From positions 62,001-126,000 of the forward strand of contig NZ_AP023177.1 in assembly GCF_013426895.1 (NCBI RefSeq): 64,000 nucleotides of DNA, read 5' to 3'. The notes under the pieces are model-generated. The model saw only the letters and a program-made list of their open reading frames with translations. It did no database searches and was not told where the DNA came from. Within the stretch, counting starts at the first letter, position 1. Each line of letters opens with the position of its first letter. Made by a program: the position numbers and the translations under genes. Below, in pieces: positions 9,053-18,015 of the stretch. Source of the DNA: Paraburkholderia largidicola (lineage in GTDB: Bacteria; Pseudomonadota; Gammaproteobacteria; Burkholderiales; Burkholderiaceae).

Positions 9053-9928
9053 ATGACTACCCCCAGCCAAGGCATCAGTCCGCTACGCCAGCGCATGATG
9101 GACGACATGCGCATGCGCCGCCTCGCGCCAGCCACACAAGCCAACTATCTTCGTGTGGTTCGAGAGTTCACCGTCTTTCTCGGTCGCTCGCCTGACACCG
9201 CCACCGTCGAGGACTTGCGGCGCTATCAGCTACATCTGGTTGACCGCGGTGTGTCGCCGATTTCCCTCAACGCGGCGATCACCGGATTGAAGTTCTTCTT
9301 TGCCACCACGCTCGGTCAAGGGGAGTTGATGGCGAAGATGCGTCCGATTTATCTTCCGCGTACCTTGCCCGTCATACTCAGCCGCGACGAAGTGGGGCGG
9401 CTGATCGCGGCGGCCAGTAACCTCAAGCATCAGACAGCGCTCGCAGTAGCCTATGGCACAGGACTACGTGCCAGCGAGGTGGTGGCCCTGAAGGTCGGAG
9501 ACATCGACAGCCAGCGCATGACGCTGCGCGTTGAACAGGGTAAAGGTCAGAAGGACCGCTACGCGATGCTGTCCCCGGTGCTGCTTGAGCGCCTGCGGGT
9601 CTGGTGGCGAGTGGCCCGGGCCCAGGGCAAGATGCTCGACGGCGGCTGGCTGTTTCCCGGGCTCAATCCGATTGAATCGCTCAGCACCCGTCAACTCAAT
9701 CGGGTGGTCCATGCGGCCGCCGAGGCCGCTGGAATCGACAAGCGTGTGTCCATGCACACCTTGCGCCATAGCTTTGCCACCCACCTACTGGAACAGAAGG
9801 TCGATATCCGCGTGATTCAGGTCATGCTTGGGCACAAGAAGCTCGAGACCACAGCGCTTTATGCCCAGGTCGCCACCGATATTCTGCGTGAAGTGGTCAG
9901 CCCTCTCGATGGTCTGGATCCTGCGTAG
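9053..9928 (+). CDS. Tyrosine site-specific recombinase of IS91-type element
   Basis: A 291-residue integrase. An N-terminal SAM-like core-binding domain (about residues 10-90) is followed by the catalytic domain with the Arg in GTGLRASEVVALK, the HxxR pair in HTLRHSFATHL, GHKKLETT, and the nucleophile Tyr in TALYAQVA. The ATG at 9053 is chosen over an upstream one because AGGAG lies about eight bases before it and the upstream start is inside the hairpin. The gene stops nine bases before the transposase start. Its role is not certain: it may resolve transposition intermediates or act with the HUH enzyme. Confidence 0.93.
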   Translation: MTTPSQGISPLRQRMMDDMRMRRLAPATQANYLRVVREFTVFLGRSPDTATVEDLRRYQLHLVDRGVSPISLNAAITGLKFFFATTLGQGELMAKMRPIYLPRTLPVILSRDEVGRLIAAASNLKHQTALAVAYGTGLRASEVVALKVGDIDSQRMTLRVEQGKGQKDRYAMLSPVLLERLRVWWRVARAQGKMLDGGWLFPGLNPIESLSTRQLNRVVHAAAEAAGIDKRVSMHTLRHSFATHLLEQKVDIRVIQVMLGHKKLETTALYAQVATDILREVVSPLDGLDPA

Positions 9929-9937
9929 ATAGCCGTC

Positions 9938-11125
9938 GTGGCGCATTGCGCGCTCGAGGTAGCCGACGTCTTCCGCGCTCTTGGTCCAGCGTGGCGCCAA
10001 TCCGCTCACCTGAACCTTGGGCAACTGAAGGTGATGTCAGCGATCGAACAGTGCCGCAGCGCGGCGCTGGGAGGGCACGTGCTGCGTTGCCAGGGATGCG
10101 CCAGGATCGAGATCGCCTACAACTCATGCCGCAACAGACATTGTCCGAGGTGTCAGGCTACCGCTGCGCGCCGGTGGCTCCAAGCGCGTGAGGCCGATCT
10201 TCTTCCCGTCGAGTACTACCACGTGGTCTTTACGCTGCCGGCTGCGATCAGCGCGATTGCGTACTACAACAAGGCCGTCATCTATGGGCTGCTGTTCGAT
10301 ATCGCGGCCGAAACATTGCGCAGCATCGCCGCCGATCCGAAGCATCTCGGGGCACAGATCGGTGCCACTCTCGTGCTGCATACCTGGGGCTCCGCGCTCA
10401 CGCATCATCCCCATGTGCATGGCATCGTTCCCGGTGGTGGGCTGTCGCCGGACCGAAGCAGGTGGGTAGCGTGCAAGCCAGGCTTCTTCCTTCCGGTGCG
10501 CGTGCTCTCGCGCCTGTTCCGGCGACGCTTCCTCGAGGAGCTGGAAGCGATCTATCGCCGCGGCCAGTTGCGCTTCTTCGGCGAATACGCCGAGCTCAAC
10601 GATATGGCAGCCTTTGCCGGGTGGCTTGCGCCAATGCGTACATGTGAGTGGGTGGTATACGCCAAACGCCCGTTTGCAGGGCCCAAAGCAGTGCTCGCCT
10701 ATCTGTCACGCTATACCCACCGGGTGGCGATCTCCAACCAACGCCTGGTCGCGCTCGACGAACATGGCGTCACCTTCCGCTGGAAGGACTACCGCGTAGA
10801 CGGACGCACACGCAACAAGACCATGACGCTCCAGGCAGATGAGTTCGTGCGCCGGTTCCTGCTGCACGTGCTGCCTGGCGGCTTCCACCGCATCCGCCAC
10901 TACGGTCTGCTCGCGAACCCATCGCGGCGCGAGAATCTCGCGACGATACGCGAGTTGCTGGGCGCCGCGCCTAACAGTGTCGGCCTCAGTGCCAACGTCG
11001 TATCCACCGTGGAAGTACCGCCAAGCTTCGTTTGCCGGCACTGCGGTTCGCCAATGATCATCATCGACATACTCCAACGCAGCAGACCTATCCGGGCACC
11101 GCCTGTCGAGTGCGCCCACGCATGA
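9938..11125 (+). CDS. IS91 family HUH transposase
   Basis: This 395-residue protein starts at GTG. A cysteine cluster forms the N-terminal zinc-binding domain (C51, C54, C64, C69, C72), followed by the HUH metal site H157-P-H159-V-H161. The two candidate catalytic tyrosines are Y255 and Y259 in AYLSRYTHRVAISN. The C-terminus holds another Cys pair (CRHCG). This is the layout of IS91/IS801-type replicative transposases that nick one strand at the element origin. About 280 non-coding bases follow up to the terminal inverted repeat. Confidence 0.95.
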   Translation: MAHCALEVADVFRALGPAWRQSAHLNLGQLKVMSAIEQCRSAALGGHVLRCQGCARIEIAYNSCRNRHCPRCQATAARRWLQAREADLLPVEYYHVVFTLPAAISAIAYYNKAVIYGLLFDIAAETLRSIAADPKHLGAQIGATLVLHTWGSALTHHPHVHGIVPGGGLSPDRSRWVACKPGFFLPVRVLSRLFRRRFLEELEAIYRRGQLRFFGEYAELNDMAAFAGWLAPMRTCEWVVYAKRPFAGPKAVLAYLSRYTHRVAISNQRLVALDEHGVTFRWKDYRVDGRTRNKTMTLQADEFVRRFLLHVLPGGFHRIRHYGLLANPSRRENLATIRELLGAAPNSVGLSANVVSTVEVPPSFVCRHCGSPMIIIDILQRSRPIRAPPVECAHA

Positions 11126-11402
11126 ACGCCATCGTGTCAGGATGCACAATTCGACTGTCGGCTCTTCGGCAACGAGAGCCAATAGCAGACGCCTGTGCCT
11201 ATCGTTCCAAACAGGCAGTCTGGCGCTGGCCGAGTCGGCGCGATGACAACCCACCGCTGTGCCGTCGCCGCGATCATGCGTGTCTAACCGCAGATTTACC
11301 CGCGTTTATATCCACCATGCCTTCAATGGGATCGAACAAATCGCCATAGCGGTGAAACGTTCAGACCATGCCGGAGCACTCCGCGGTTTCCTCCCTTGGG
11401 GC

Positions 11403-11472
11403 TTGTAGGACGCCTGCCCGCTGGCGTCTGGGGGAGTTGACGTGTCGATGGATCAGGGCAGGCGTCCTACAA
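11403..11472 (+). repeat. 17 bp terminal inverted repeat of IS91-type copy 1
   Basis: TTGTAGGACGCCTGCCC at 11403-11419 is perfectly complementary to 11456-11472, with a 36-base loop, nine bases from the element end. Its position downstream of the transposase matches the origin end of IS91-like elements. The equivalent in copy 2 is 21100-21169. Confidence 0.88.
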
Positions 11473-11622
11473 CCCTAAACATTTCTTGCCGGTCGTCGGT
11501 ACAGCATAGCCGCCATTCGAGCGGCTGATTCACTCTCGATATCTGACGTTCAAAGTCTCTGGCATCAAGCGGCAAGCACCTTTTTGCTTCACCCGCGCTC
11601 GCCAGCACGGACGAGCATCGAT

Positions 11623-13023
11623 CTACCGCTTCGAAGCGCTACCGGCGGCGAGCGCGGCGGGATCGACAAGACGGTCGTATTCATCGCCGTCGAGAAATCC
11701 GAGCGCGACCGCTGCCTCGCGTGGCGTGACGCGGTCGCGAAACGCTCTTGCCGTAATCTGTGCAACGCGGTCGTAGCCGAGTATCGGATTGAGGGCAGTG
11801 ACTGCGAGGAGCGATCGGTCAACGTTGCTCGCGAGTTGCTCTCGATTCACTTCAATGCCACGTACCAGGCGCCTCGCAAAAATGCTGACTGAATCAGCGA
11901 GCACACGCAACGACTGCAGCAGGTTATAGACAAGTACCGGTTTGGCGACGTTCAGTTCGAAGTTTCCGGAAGCGTTCGCCAGGGTGACCGTCTGGTGGTT
12001 ACCGATAACCTGAAAACACGCCTGGACAAGCACTTCTGCGATCGTCGGATTGCGCTTTCCCGGCATGATCGAAGAAGTCAGTCCATCATCGGGAATCAAC
12101 AATTCGCCGAGACCACAGCGAGGACCGGAAGCGAGCAATCTAATGTCGTTTGCGATCTTCAGTAGCGATGTCGCGATCGTGTTCAACGCGCCCGATAGTT
12201 CCACTAGAGCATCATGCGCCGCCATGCCTTCGAACTTATGGGCACTCGGGACAAACGACAAACCGGTAACGTCTGCGAGCGCCGCACAAAAGAATGTGTC
12301 GAAGCCTTCGGGCGCGTTCAGCCCCGTGCCGGCAGCCGTGCCGCCCTGAGGCAGAATCAAGAGCCGGGGCAAGGCATCGTCGATACGAGCCAGTGCATTG
12401 GACAGTTGGCGCTCGAATGTTTCGAACGTTTGCCCCATGGTCATCGGCACAGCGTCCATCAAATGCGTGCGAGCGACCTTTACGACGTCCGCGAAGGCAT
12501 GGCTCCGCTCAGCAAGCGCCGATCGAAGTTCTTCCAGCGCGGGCCGCAAACGTCCCCTCAACTCGATCGCGGCTGCCACGTGCATCACCGTCGGAAAGCT
12601 GTCGTTCGATGACTGTGAGCGGTTGACGTGATCATTGGGGTGCACCGGATTCTTGGTCCCGAGCGGTTGGCCGAATAACTCGTTTGCCCGGTTTGCGATG
12701 ACCTCGTTGGCGTTCATGTTGGTTTGCGTGCCGGACCCCGTCTGCCAGATCGTCAAGGGAAAATGGTCGTCCCATCTTCCCTCGTGCAGCTCGATCGCCG
12801 CCTTCTCAATCGCCGAGGCAATCTCTTGCGCGAGCACGCCACACTGAACATTGGCCTGCGCTGCCGCGCGTTTTTGCAGACCGAACGCGCGTGTCAGCAC
12901 AGTCGGAAAGCGTTCTTCACCGATCTCAAATAAACCGAGGGCACGCTGCGTCTGTGCGCCCCAGTATCGATCCGACGGAATCTCGACGGGACCGAATGCG
13001 TCATGTTCGATTCGCGATGGCAT
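11623..13023 (-). CDS. fumC: Class II fumarate hydratase
   Basis: A cytosolic enzyme converting fumarate to L-malate. The 466-residue chain has the superfamily signatures GSGTQTNMNANEV, HPNDHVNRSQSSNDSFPT, THLMDAVPMTMGQ, GTAAGTGLN and the mobile catalytic loop SSIMPGKRNP near residue 318. The length is normal for FumC. Two close ATGs exist (13029 and 13023); the one giving MPSRIEHD is chosen by family alignment, as neither has a strong ribosome site. It is last in a three-gene operon behind a dicarboxylate carrier and a lyase, suggesting it disposes of fumarate made or imported there. It is probably additional to a housekeeping fumarase elsewhere. Confidence 0.92.
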   Translation of the reverse strand: MPSRIEHDAFGPVEIPSDRYWGAQTQRALGLFEIGEERFPTVLTRAFGLQKRAAAQANVQCGVLAQEIASAIEKAAIELHEGRWDDHFPLTIWQTGSGTQTNMNANEVIANRANELFGQPLGTKNPVHPNDHVNRSQSSNDSFPTVMHVAAAIELRGRLRPALEELRSALAERSHAFADVVKVARTHLMDAVPMTMGQTFETFERQLSNALARIDDALPRLLILPQGGTAAGTGLNAPEGFDTFFCAALADVTGLSFVPSAHKFEGMAAHDALVELSGALNTIATSLLKIANDIRLLASGPRCGLGELLIPDDGLTSSIMPGKRNPTIAEVLVQACFQVIGNHQTVTLANASGNFELNVAKPVLVYNLLQSLRVLADSVSIFARRLVRGIEVNREQLASNVDRSLLAVTALNPILGYDRVAQITARAFRDRVTPREAAVALGFLDGDEYDRLVDPAALAAGSASKR

Positions 13024-13107
13024 GATCATAGCAAGTGGCACATTCTCGAAAATTTGGGTTGAGCGTGGCGCGACATCTCTGCGCATTGTGGAGATGTCAC
13101 ATTCGGA

Positions 13108-14523
13108 TCAAGGCGCGTTCCGGGCGCTTTTGAGCGGGATACCGTGAGGATGTGGATTGGTGTCGCTCATGTCTTCGGGAAGCAGATTGCCGTCCGCGAG
13201 GCTTTCATCGGCCTGCGCGGCTTCAGGATAGCGCTCGGGATACAGATGTCGCTCCGCAATGGTTGCATCGAAGGTCCGCGACCATTTGGCGATCACGACC
13301 GTGGCGAGGCTATTGCCGATGGTGTTGCAGGTGGCGATGGCCATCGACATGAAGCGGTACACGCCAAAGATCAGCGCAAGCCCTTCGATGGGAAGAATGC
13401 CCGTCGACGTGACCGTAGCCGCAAATACGACGAACGATCCGCCCGACACTGTGGCCGCGCCTTTCGACGTCAACAGCATCAGCAGCAGAATGCCGATCTG
13501 ATGATCCAGCGTGATAGGCACGCCATACGCACGCGCGATGAACATCACGCCCATCGACATGAAGATCGATGTACCGTCGAGATTGAACGCATAGCCGGTC
13601 GGCAACACGAGACCGACGGTCTGCTTCGCGCAACCGAGACGTTCGAGCTTGATCAGAAGACGCGGCAGGGCGCTCTCGGACGAAGCCGTGCCGAGCACGA
13701 TGAAGATCTCGTCCTTGATATAGCGCAGAAAGCGCCACAGGCTGAAGCCCGCGAGCTTCGCGATCATGCCCATCACCACGACGATGAATAGCACGACCAC
13801 CGCATAGAAGCTCAGCACGAGCTGCGCGAGCGCGATCAGCACAGCCGTGCCGTTGCTTCCCACCGAGAATGCGATCGCACCAAGCGTGCCGAGCGGCGCG
13901 AACTTCATCACGAGATTGATGAACGAGAAGAGCACTTCGGAAACGAGATCCAACCCTTCGTTGATGCGCACGCGGCGGCGCTCGGGAATCGCGAGAATGC
14001 CGATGCCGACCATCACCGCGAGCACGACCACTTGCAGCAACTCGCCCTTCGCAAACGCGCCGACGAAGTTGTCCGGCACGATATGCATGACGAACTCGGT
14101 GAAGCCTTGTGGCGTGGCCTTGGACGCCATCGCGGGTACAGCGCCGACCGTTACGCCGGTCATGCCTTTACCGATTTGCAGCAGGTTGCCCGCAAGAAGG
14201 CCGAAGGCGAGCGCGAGTGTCGAGACGACTTCGAAATAGACGATCGAGCGCCAGCCGACGCGCCCCGCGCTCTTCACGTCGCCCGCCGAAGCGATGCCAT
14301 GCACGATCGTCAGGAACACGAGCGGCGCGACGCCTGCCTTGATTAGCGCGAGAAAGATATCGCCCAGCACCTTGAGTTGCGCGGCGAACTTCGGGAACAA
14401 CAAGCCGACCACAATGCCGATCGCGAGCGCCAGAAGCACCTGCATGCCGAGCTTGCGATACCACGGCAGTTTTTTCTTCGCTGCGACTAAGGCGCCGTCG
14501 TGTGATGCGTGTTCGTTTTGCAT
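13108..14523 (-). CDS. dctA: C4-dicarboxylate/proton symporter (DctA family)
   Basis: An inner-membrane carrier of the DAACS family that imports succinate, fumarate, malate or aspartate. It shows the reentrant-loop serine motif SSESALPR, the TM7 substrate motif NLDGTS, GAATVSGGSF, and CNTIGNSLATVVIAKW near the C-terminus. The start at 14523 is preferred because GGAGGAG lies six bases upstream; an ATG five codons earlier lacks such a site. It follows the lyase gene by 26 bp and precedes fumC by 84 bp. A polar tail of about 40 residues follows the last helix. Confidence 0.92.
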   Translation of the reverse strand: MQNEHASHDGALVAAKKKLPWYRKLGMQVLLALAIGIVVGLLFPKFAAQLKVLGDIFLALIKAGVAPLVFLTIVHGIASAGDVKSAGRVGWRSIVYFEVVSTLALAFGLLAGNLLQIGKGMTGVTVGAVPAMASKATPQGFTEFVMHIVPDNFVGAFAKGELLQVVVLAVMVGIGILAIPERRRVRINEGLDLVSEVLFSFINLVMKFAPLGTLGAIAFSVGSNGTAVLIALAQLVLSFYAVVVLFIVVVMGMIAKLAGFSLWRFLRYIKDEIFIVLGTASSESALPRLLIKLERLGCAKQTVGLVLPTGYAFNLDGTSIFMSMGVMFIARAYGVPITLDHQIGILLLMLLTSKGAATVSGGSFVVFAATVTSTGILPIEGLALIFGVYRFMSMAIATCNTIGNSLATVVIAKWSRTFDATIAERHLYPERYPEAAQADESLADGNLLPEDMSDTNPHPHGIPLKSARNAP

Positions 14524-14549
14524 CGCGTGCTCCTCCATGTTCTGTACGT

Positions 14550-15920
14550 TCAGATTTCGCTCGACAGCGCGATGGCGCGGTCCACCATCTGCGGCGCGAG
14601 GCCGAGATAGTTGGCGGGATCGGTCATGCGGTCGATCGCGGCACGATCGAAGTGCTTCGTGACTTCCGGCAGTGCGGCGAGCGCTTGCGCGAGCGTGCCG
14701 CCTTGCTCGTTCACCGTGCGGCAGGCGTCGTACACGATGTCGTGCGCCTGCTGACGTCCGGTGTAGGGCGCCATGCCCATCATCACGGCTTCCGCGACGA
14801 TCAAACCCTTGCTGATGCCGAGGTTGTGCTTCATGCGCGCTTCATCGACGACGAGACCGCCGAGCGCGAACTTCGCCTGATGCAACGCGCCCGCCGTGAG
14901 GATGAAGCTCTCGGGAATCGCGATCCATTCCGCATGCCACGGACCGGTGGCGCGCTCGAAGTCCTGAATCATGGCGTCGACCATCAGGCCGGCGTGCTGT
15001 CGCACGGCTTTCGCTGCGGCGAGCATGAGTTCGCTTGAGATCGGATTGCGCTTCTGCGGCATCGTGCTGCTCGCGCCGCGTCCCTTGACGAAGGGCTCGT
15101 ATACTTCCGCGAATTCGGTCGACGCCATGATCATGATGTCGAGCGCGATCTTGCCGAGCGAGCCCGTAACGAGCGCGAGCAGATTCACGGCTTCGGCGAA
15201 GCCGTCGCGCGCGACGTGCCACGTCGTCGCGGGCACGCCGAGCTTCAGTTCCTCGGCGAGCGCTTTTTGCACCTCGAAGCCCTTGTCGCCAAGCGATGCG
15301 AGCGTGCCCGCCGCGCCCGCGAATTCGACGACGGCCACGCGTTCGCGTATCTGCGCGAGGCGTTCCTGATGACGATCGAACATCGCGAGCCAGATCGCGA
15401 CCTTGTAGCCGAACGTCACCGGCAATGCTTGCTGCAAGTGTGTGCGGCCGGCCATCGGCGTGTCGCGATGCTTCTTCGCCAGCTTCGCGAGAATCGTGCG
15501 CAGTTCGCGGATATCGCCATCGATCGATTCGAGCGCGTCGCGTACTTGCAGCGCGACCGCCGTGTCCATGATGTCCTGTGTCGTCGCGCCCCAATGCACG
15601 TAACGGCCCGCGTCCCCGCACATCTCGACCAGTTGATGCACCAGCGGCAGGATCGGATAACCGACGATATCGGTCTCTTCGCGCATGTGATCGAAATCGA
15701 TGCGCTCGATCGTCGACTCACGCGCGATCACGTCGGCCGCATCGGATGGGATCACGCCCACGCGCGCTTCTGCCTTCGCCAACGCAATCTCGACGTCGAT
15801 ATAGCGTTGAATAAGCGCGTGATCGGAAAACAGCGCGCGCATCCTGGCGGTTCCGAAGGCGTCGCGAAACAGGATGGAATCGACCACGGTGCTGGCCATC
15901 GGAACGGTGACATGTGTCAT
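14550..15920 (-). CDS. Fumarase/aspartase-superfamily lyase (PurB/PcaB/ASL-like)
   Basis: A 456-residue homotetramer-type lyase. The three conserved regions are present: HWGATTQDIMDTA near residue 105, GRTHLQQALPVTFG near 150, and the signature loop GASSTMPQKRNPISSE near 287. The family eliminates from a succinyl or carboxymuconate substrate, usually releasing fumarate. The chain resembles adenylosuccinate lyase and 3-carboxy-muconate cycloisomerase, but neither purine nor protocatechuate genes are near. With a DctA carrier and fumarase in the same operon, it may cleave an imported N- or C-substituted aspartate or succinate, a specific function that is inferred. GAGGT sits six bases before the ATG. 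Confidence 0.85.
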   Translation of the reverse strand: MTHVTVPMASTVVDSILFRDAFGTARMRALFSDHALIQRYIDVEIALAKAEARVGVIPSDAADVIARESTIERIDFDHMREETDIVGYPILPLVHQLVEMCGDAGRYVHWGATTQDIMDTAVALQVRDALESIDGDIRELRTILAKLAKKHRDTPMAGRTHLQQALPVTFGYKVAIWLAMFDRHQERLAQIRERVAVVEFAGAAGTLASLGDKGFEVQKALAEELKLGVPATTWHVARDGFAEAVNLLALVTGSLGKIALDIMIMASTEFAEVYEPFVKGRGASSTMPQKRNPISSELMLAAAKAVRQHAGLMVDAMIQDFERATGPWHAEWIAIPESFILTAGALHQAKFALGGLVVDEARMKHNLGISKGLIVAEAVMMGMAPYTGRQQAHDIVYDACRTVNEQGGTLAQALAALPEVTKHFDRAAIDRMTDPANYLGLAPQMVDRAIALSSEI

Positions 15921-15978
15921 TGCGACCTCGAAAATATCGATCTGTAGGGGCGGACCAGGCAAAGAATGATTTCAATAA

Positions 15979-16012
15979 GTCCGGACATATGTAGATTATT
16001 ATGTTCGAACAT
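15979..16012. promoter_or_regulatory. Candidate GntR operators between lyase operon and gntR
   Basis: The divergent intergenic region holds two perfect palindromes, GTCCGGAC at 15979-15986 and ATGTTCGAACAT at 16001-16012. They lie between the lyase start (15920) and the regulator start (16073), where a HutC-type repressor would control both directions. Binding is inferred. Confidence 0.5.
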
Positions 16013-16072
16013 GTTGAGGCAAGCTATGATTTACCCGTAGCCACAGAACAAGACACTTACAGAGGAAGGACC

Positions 16073-16804
16073 ATGAATCGACCCCACTTCGCGGAGATCG
16101 CCCGCGAACTCACTGAAGCGATTGCTTCCGGGCGTTATCCCGTCGGCACTGTCCTTCCGACCGAGCTGGAACTGCGGGATCACTACCGCACCAGTCGCCA
16201 TACGGTGCGCGCGGCGCTGCACGAACTTCAGCAATTGGGTCTGGTTTCACGTCGCAAGAACGCGGGAACGCGTGTCGAGTCGGCGCGGCCGCGGAATGAA
16301 TTCCGGCCGACGCTTGCCTCCGTGGACGATCTGGCCCAGTTCGGGGCCGAGCACTTGCGGCTCATGCAATCGACAGACGTGATCGCTGCGGACCGCGATC
16401 TCGCCGGGACGCTGCAATGCGCGGAAGGGACGCGGTTTCTGCGCATTTCGAGCCTGCGCATCGATGGCGGGAACGCTCGCACGCCGGTGGGATGGACAGA
16501 CGTGTACATCGCGCCCGATTATGCGAACGTGGCGGATACCGCACGCGAGCAGCCCGACCGCCTGATCAGCGACTTGATCGAGGAGCGCTACGGGCACAGC
16601 ATCGCGGAGATCCAGCAGGGGATTCAGGCGGTGCTGATTTCGGAGGAGATGGCAAAGCGGCTACGCGTGGAGCAGGGGACGGCGGCGCTCGAGATCGTTC
16701 GGCGCTATCTCGACGTGGAGGGAAAGAGTTTCGAGGTATCGGTCAGCGTTCACCCCGCGGCGCGATTTTCAGTCGCGATGCGGCTCAAACGCTCGAATGG
16801 CTGA
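16073..16804 (+). CDS. GntR family regulator, HutC subfamily (UTRA domain)
   Basis: A 243-residue transcription factor. The N-terminal winged helix (about residues 5-70) includes YPVGTVLPTELELRDHY and TSRHTVRAALHELQQLGLV, the GntR DNA-binding signature. The C-terminal UTRA ligand domain includes FEVSVSVHPAARFS. The ATG at 16073 follows a good GAGGAAGG ribosome site; an earlier in-frame ATG at 16001 lies inside the palindrome. Divergent from the lyase-dctA-fumC operon, it probably represses it until an effector, perhaps the substrate of the lyase, binds UTRA. Confidence 0.9.
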   Translation: MNRPHFAEIARELTEAIASGRYPVGTVLPTELELRDHYRTSRHTVRAALHELQQLGLVSRRKNAGTRVESARPRNEFRPTLASVDDLAQFGAEHLRLMQSTDVIAADRDLAGTLQCAEGTRFLRISSLRIDGGNARTPVGWTDVYIAPDYANVADTAREQPDRLISDLIEERYGHSIAEIQQGIQAVLISEEMAKRLRVEQGTAALEIVRRYLDVEGKSFEVSVSVHPAARFSVAMRLKRSNG

Positions 16805-17297
16805 CGCATTTAATAGTCGGTCACATCCCGGGATTCGTACGATCGACAATTGTCGAGGCAACTGCTGTCGCCCCGGTGTCCCATACAGCGTCGTTCGACG
16901 GCGTTTCCACATCCGATACCGGCCGTTCAATATCTAAGGTGTGACCGGCGGATACGGGTCGCACCGGGACTTTGGAGGGGCTAAACACCGGGCATTCCAC
17001 AGGCGCGAGTCGCCGCAGATGATGCGCGAATCTCATCTTAACGCCGACATTCCTAGGCTAAAGTCCTCGTACATTAAGCGTGCTCGCTCTGTCGTTCTCT
17101 ACCGCGACGAACATCCCTTGCTATCGCAGAGCCGAATTTCGAGCCCTTAAATTGCCCCGGATCGACCCAGCAACTGGCCGTCATACCGGCGCAAACGCCG
17201 AACGCCATCCGAACTGCGGTGCGCAAAATCATTGCGTTTCTCGTGCTTCAGATGCGAGATGGGATTACCATCGCCGCGCCCTGCCGATACGCGCGCG
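16805..17297. other. Gene-free stretch before TetR promoter
   Basis: About 490 bases with no convincing gene on either strand. The only clear signal is the promoter/operator that begins at 17298. Confidence 0.5.
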
Positions 17298-17327
17298 TTG
17301 ACATCGGAACCGATCGGTCCATATAAT
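17298..17327 (+). promoter_or_regulatory. Sigma-70 promoter with embedded TetR-type operator
   Basis: TTGACA (17298-17303) and TATAAT (17322-17327) are both consensus, 18 bp apart. The spacer contains GGAACCGATCGGTCC (17306-17320), almost the same as the palindrome in front of the efflux gene at 17984-17999. This layout indicates autorepression by the TetR protein that starts at 17370. Confidence 0.8.
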
Positions 17328-17369
17328 CGACCCCACTTTCAAGCACTGCATCGTTTGCGAACCTGATCG

Positions 17370-17966
17370 ATGGCAAATCCGGCTGGCGTGGGGCGCCCCC
17401 GCGAATTCGAACTTGGCGATGCCGCGCGCGACGCCATGGACGTTTTTTGGGACCGCGGATATGAAGGCGCGTCCCTGCCCGACCTGATGGCCAGCACCGG
17501 TTTGTCGCGCGGCAGTCTCTACAAGGCCTTCGGCGACAAGAAGGCGCTGTTGCTGGCGGCGCTCGACCTGTACATGGCCGACGGGCTCAAGGCGACCGCG
17601 GACATCCTGTCGCAACCCGGCCCCGTGAAGGATGCGATTCGCGACTCGCTGCTGCGCTATGCGCACCTGTCTGTCGGCGAGGCTGGCCGGCGGGGGTGCC
17701 TCGCGATCGCGATGACCACCGAACTGGCCGCGCGCGACGCGGATGTTGCCGAGCGCACGGGGCGCATGTTCCGGCGCCTGCAGCAGCTTTATGCGGGCGC
17801 AATCGTCCGCGGTCAGGCGAGCGGCGAAATCGCCGAGCAGGACGAACAGGTACTGGCGCGTTTGCTCGTCTGCCAGATCGAGGGCATGCGCGTGCTGGGG
17901 AAAACCGGCGTGCCCGAGCGCGACATGCTCGCGCTGGTCGACCGCACGATGCGTCTCCTCGACTGA
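17370..17966 (+). CDS. TetR family transcriptional regulator
   Basis: A 198-residue repressor. The N-terminal helix-turn-helix is typical: GRPREFELGDAARDAMDVF, then GASLPDLMASTGLSRGSLYKAFGDKKAL (about residues 33-60). The C-terminal domain is the helical effector pocket of the multidrug-binding type. It precedes a DHA2 efflux gene by 49 bp in the same direction. Matching palindromes lie in its own promoter and in the intergenic gap, so it most likely represses both genes and is released by a substrate of the pump. Confidence 0.93.
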   Translation: MANPAGVGRPREFELGDAARDAMDVFWDRGYEGASLPDLMASTGLSRGSLYKAFGDKKALLLAALDLYMADGLKATADILSQPGPVKDAIRDSLLRYAHLSVGEAGRRGCLAIAMTTELAARDADVAERTGRMFRRLQQLYAGAIVRGQASGEIAEQDEQVLARLLVCQIEGMRVLGKTGVPERDMLALVDRTMRLLD

Positions 17967-17983
17967 GTTTTTTTATTCAATTT

Positions 17984-17999
17984 GGAACCGATTGGTTCC
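17984..17999 (+). promoter_or_regulatory. TetR operator in front of efflux gene
   Basis: The perfect palindrome GGAACC-GATT-GGTTCC lies between the TetR stop and the pump start at 18016. It repeats the core of the operator in the TetR promoter. Confidence 0.75.
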
Positions 18000-18015
18000 G
18001 TATGGAGAGCCGTCC

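Larger units (their letters stand above)
8930..11481 (+). mobile_element. IS91-type element with tyrosine recombinase, copy 1
   Basis: The limits come from comparison with the inverted copy at 21091-23642: the two agree from GGACTAAACCG at 8930 to CCCTAAACA at 11481 and diverge at both sides. The element carries a tyrosine recombinase and a Y2-type HUH transposase, with two adjacent hairpins at the recombinase end and a 17 bp inverted repeat at the transposase end. Both copies translate to the same products. IS91-family elements are thought to move by rolling-circle-like single-strand transfer without target duplication, which fits the clean insertion seen for copy 2. The exact end is ambiguous by one base (2551 bp). 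Confidence 0.93.
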
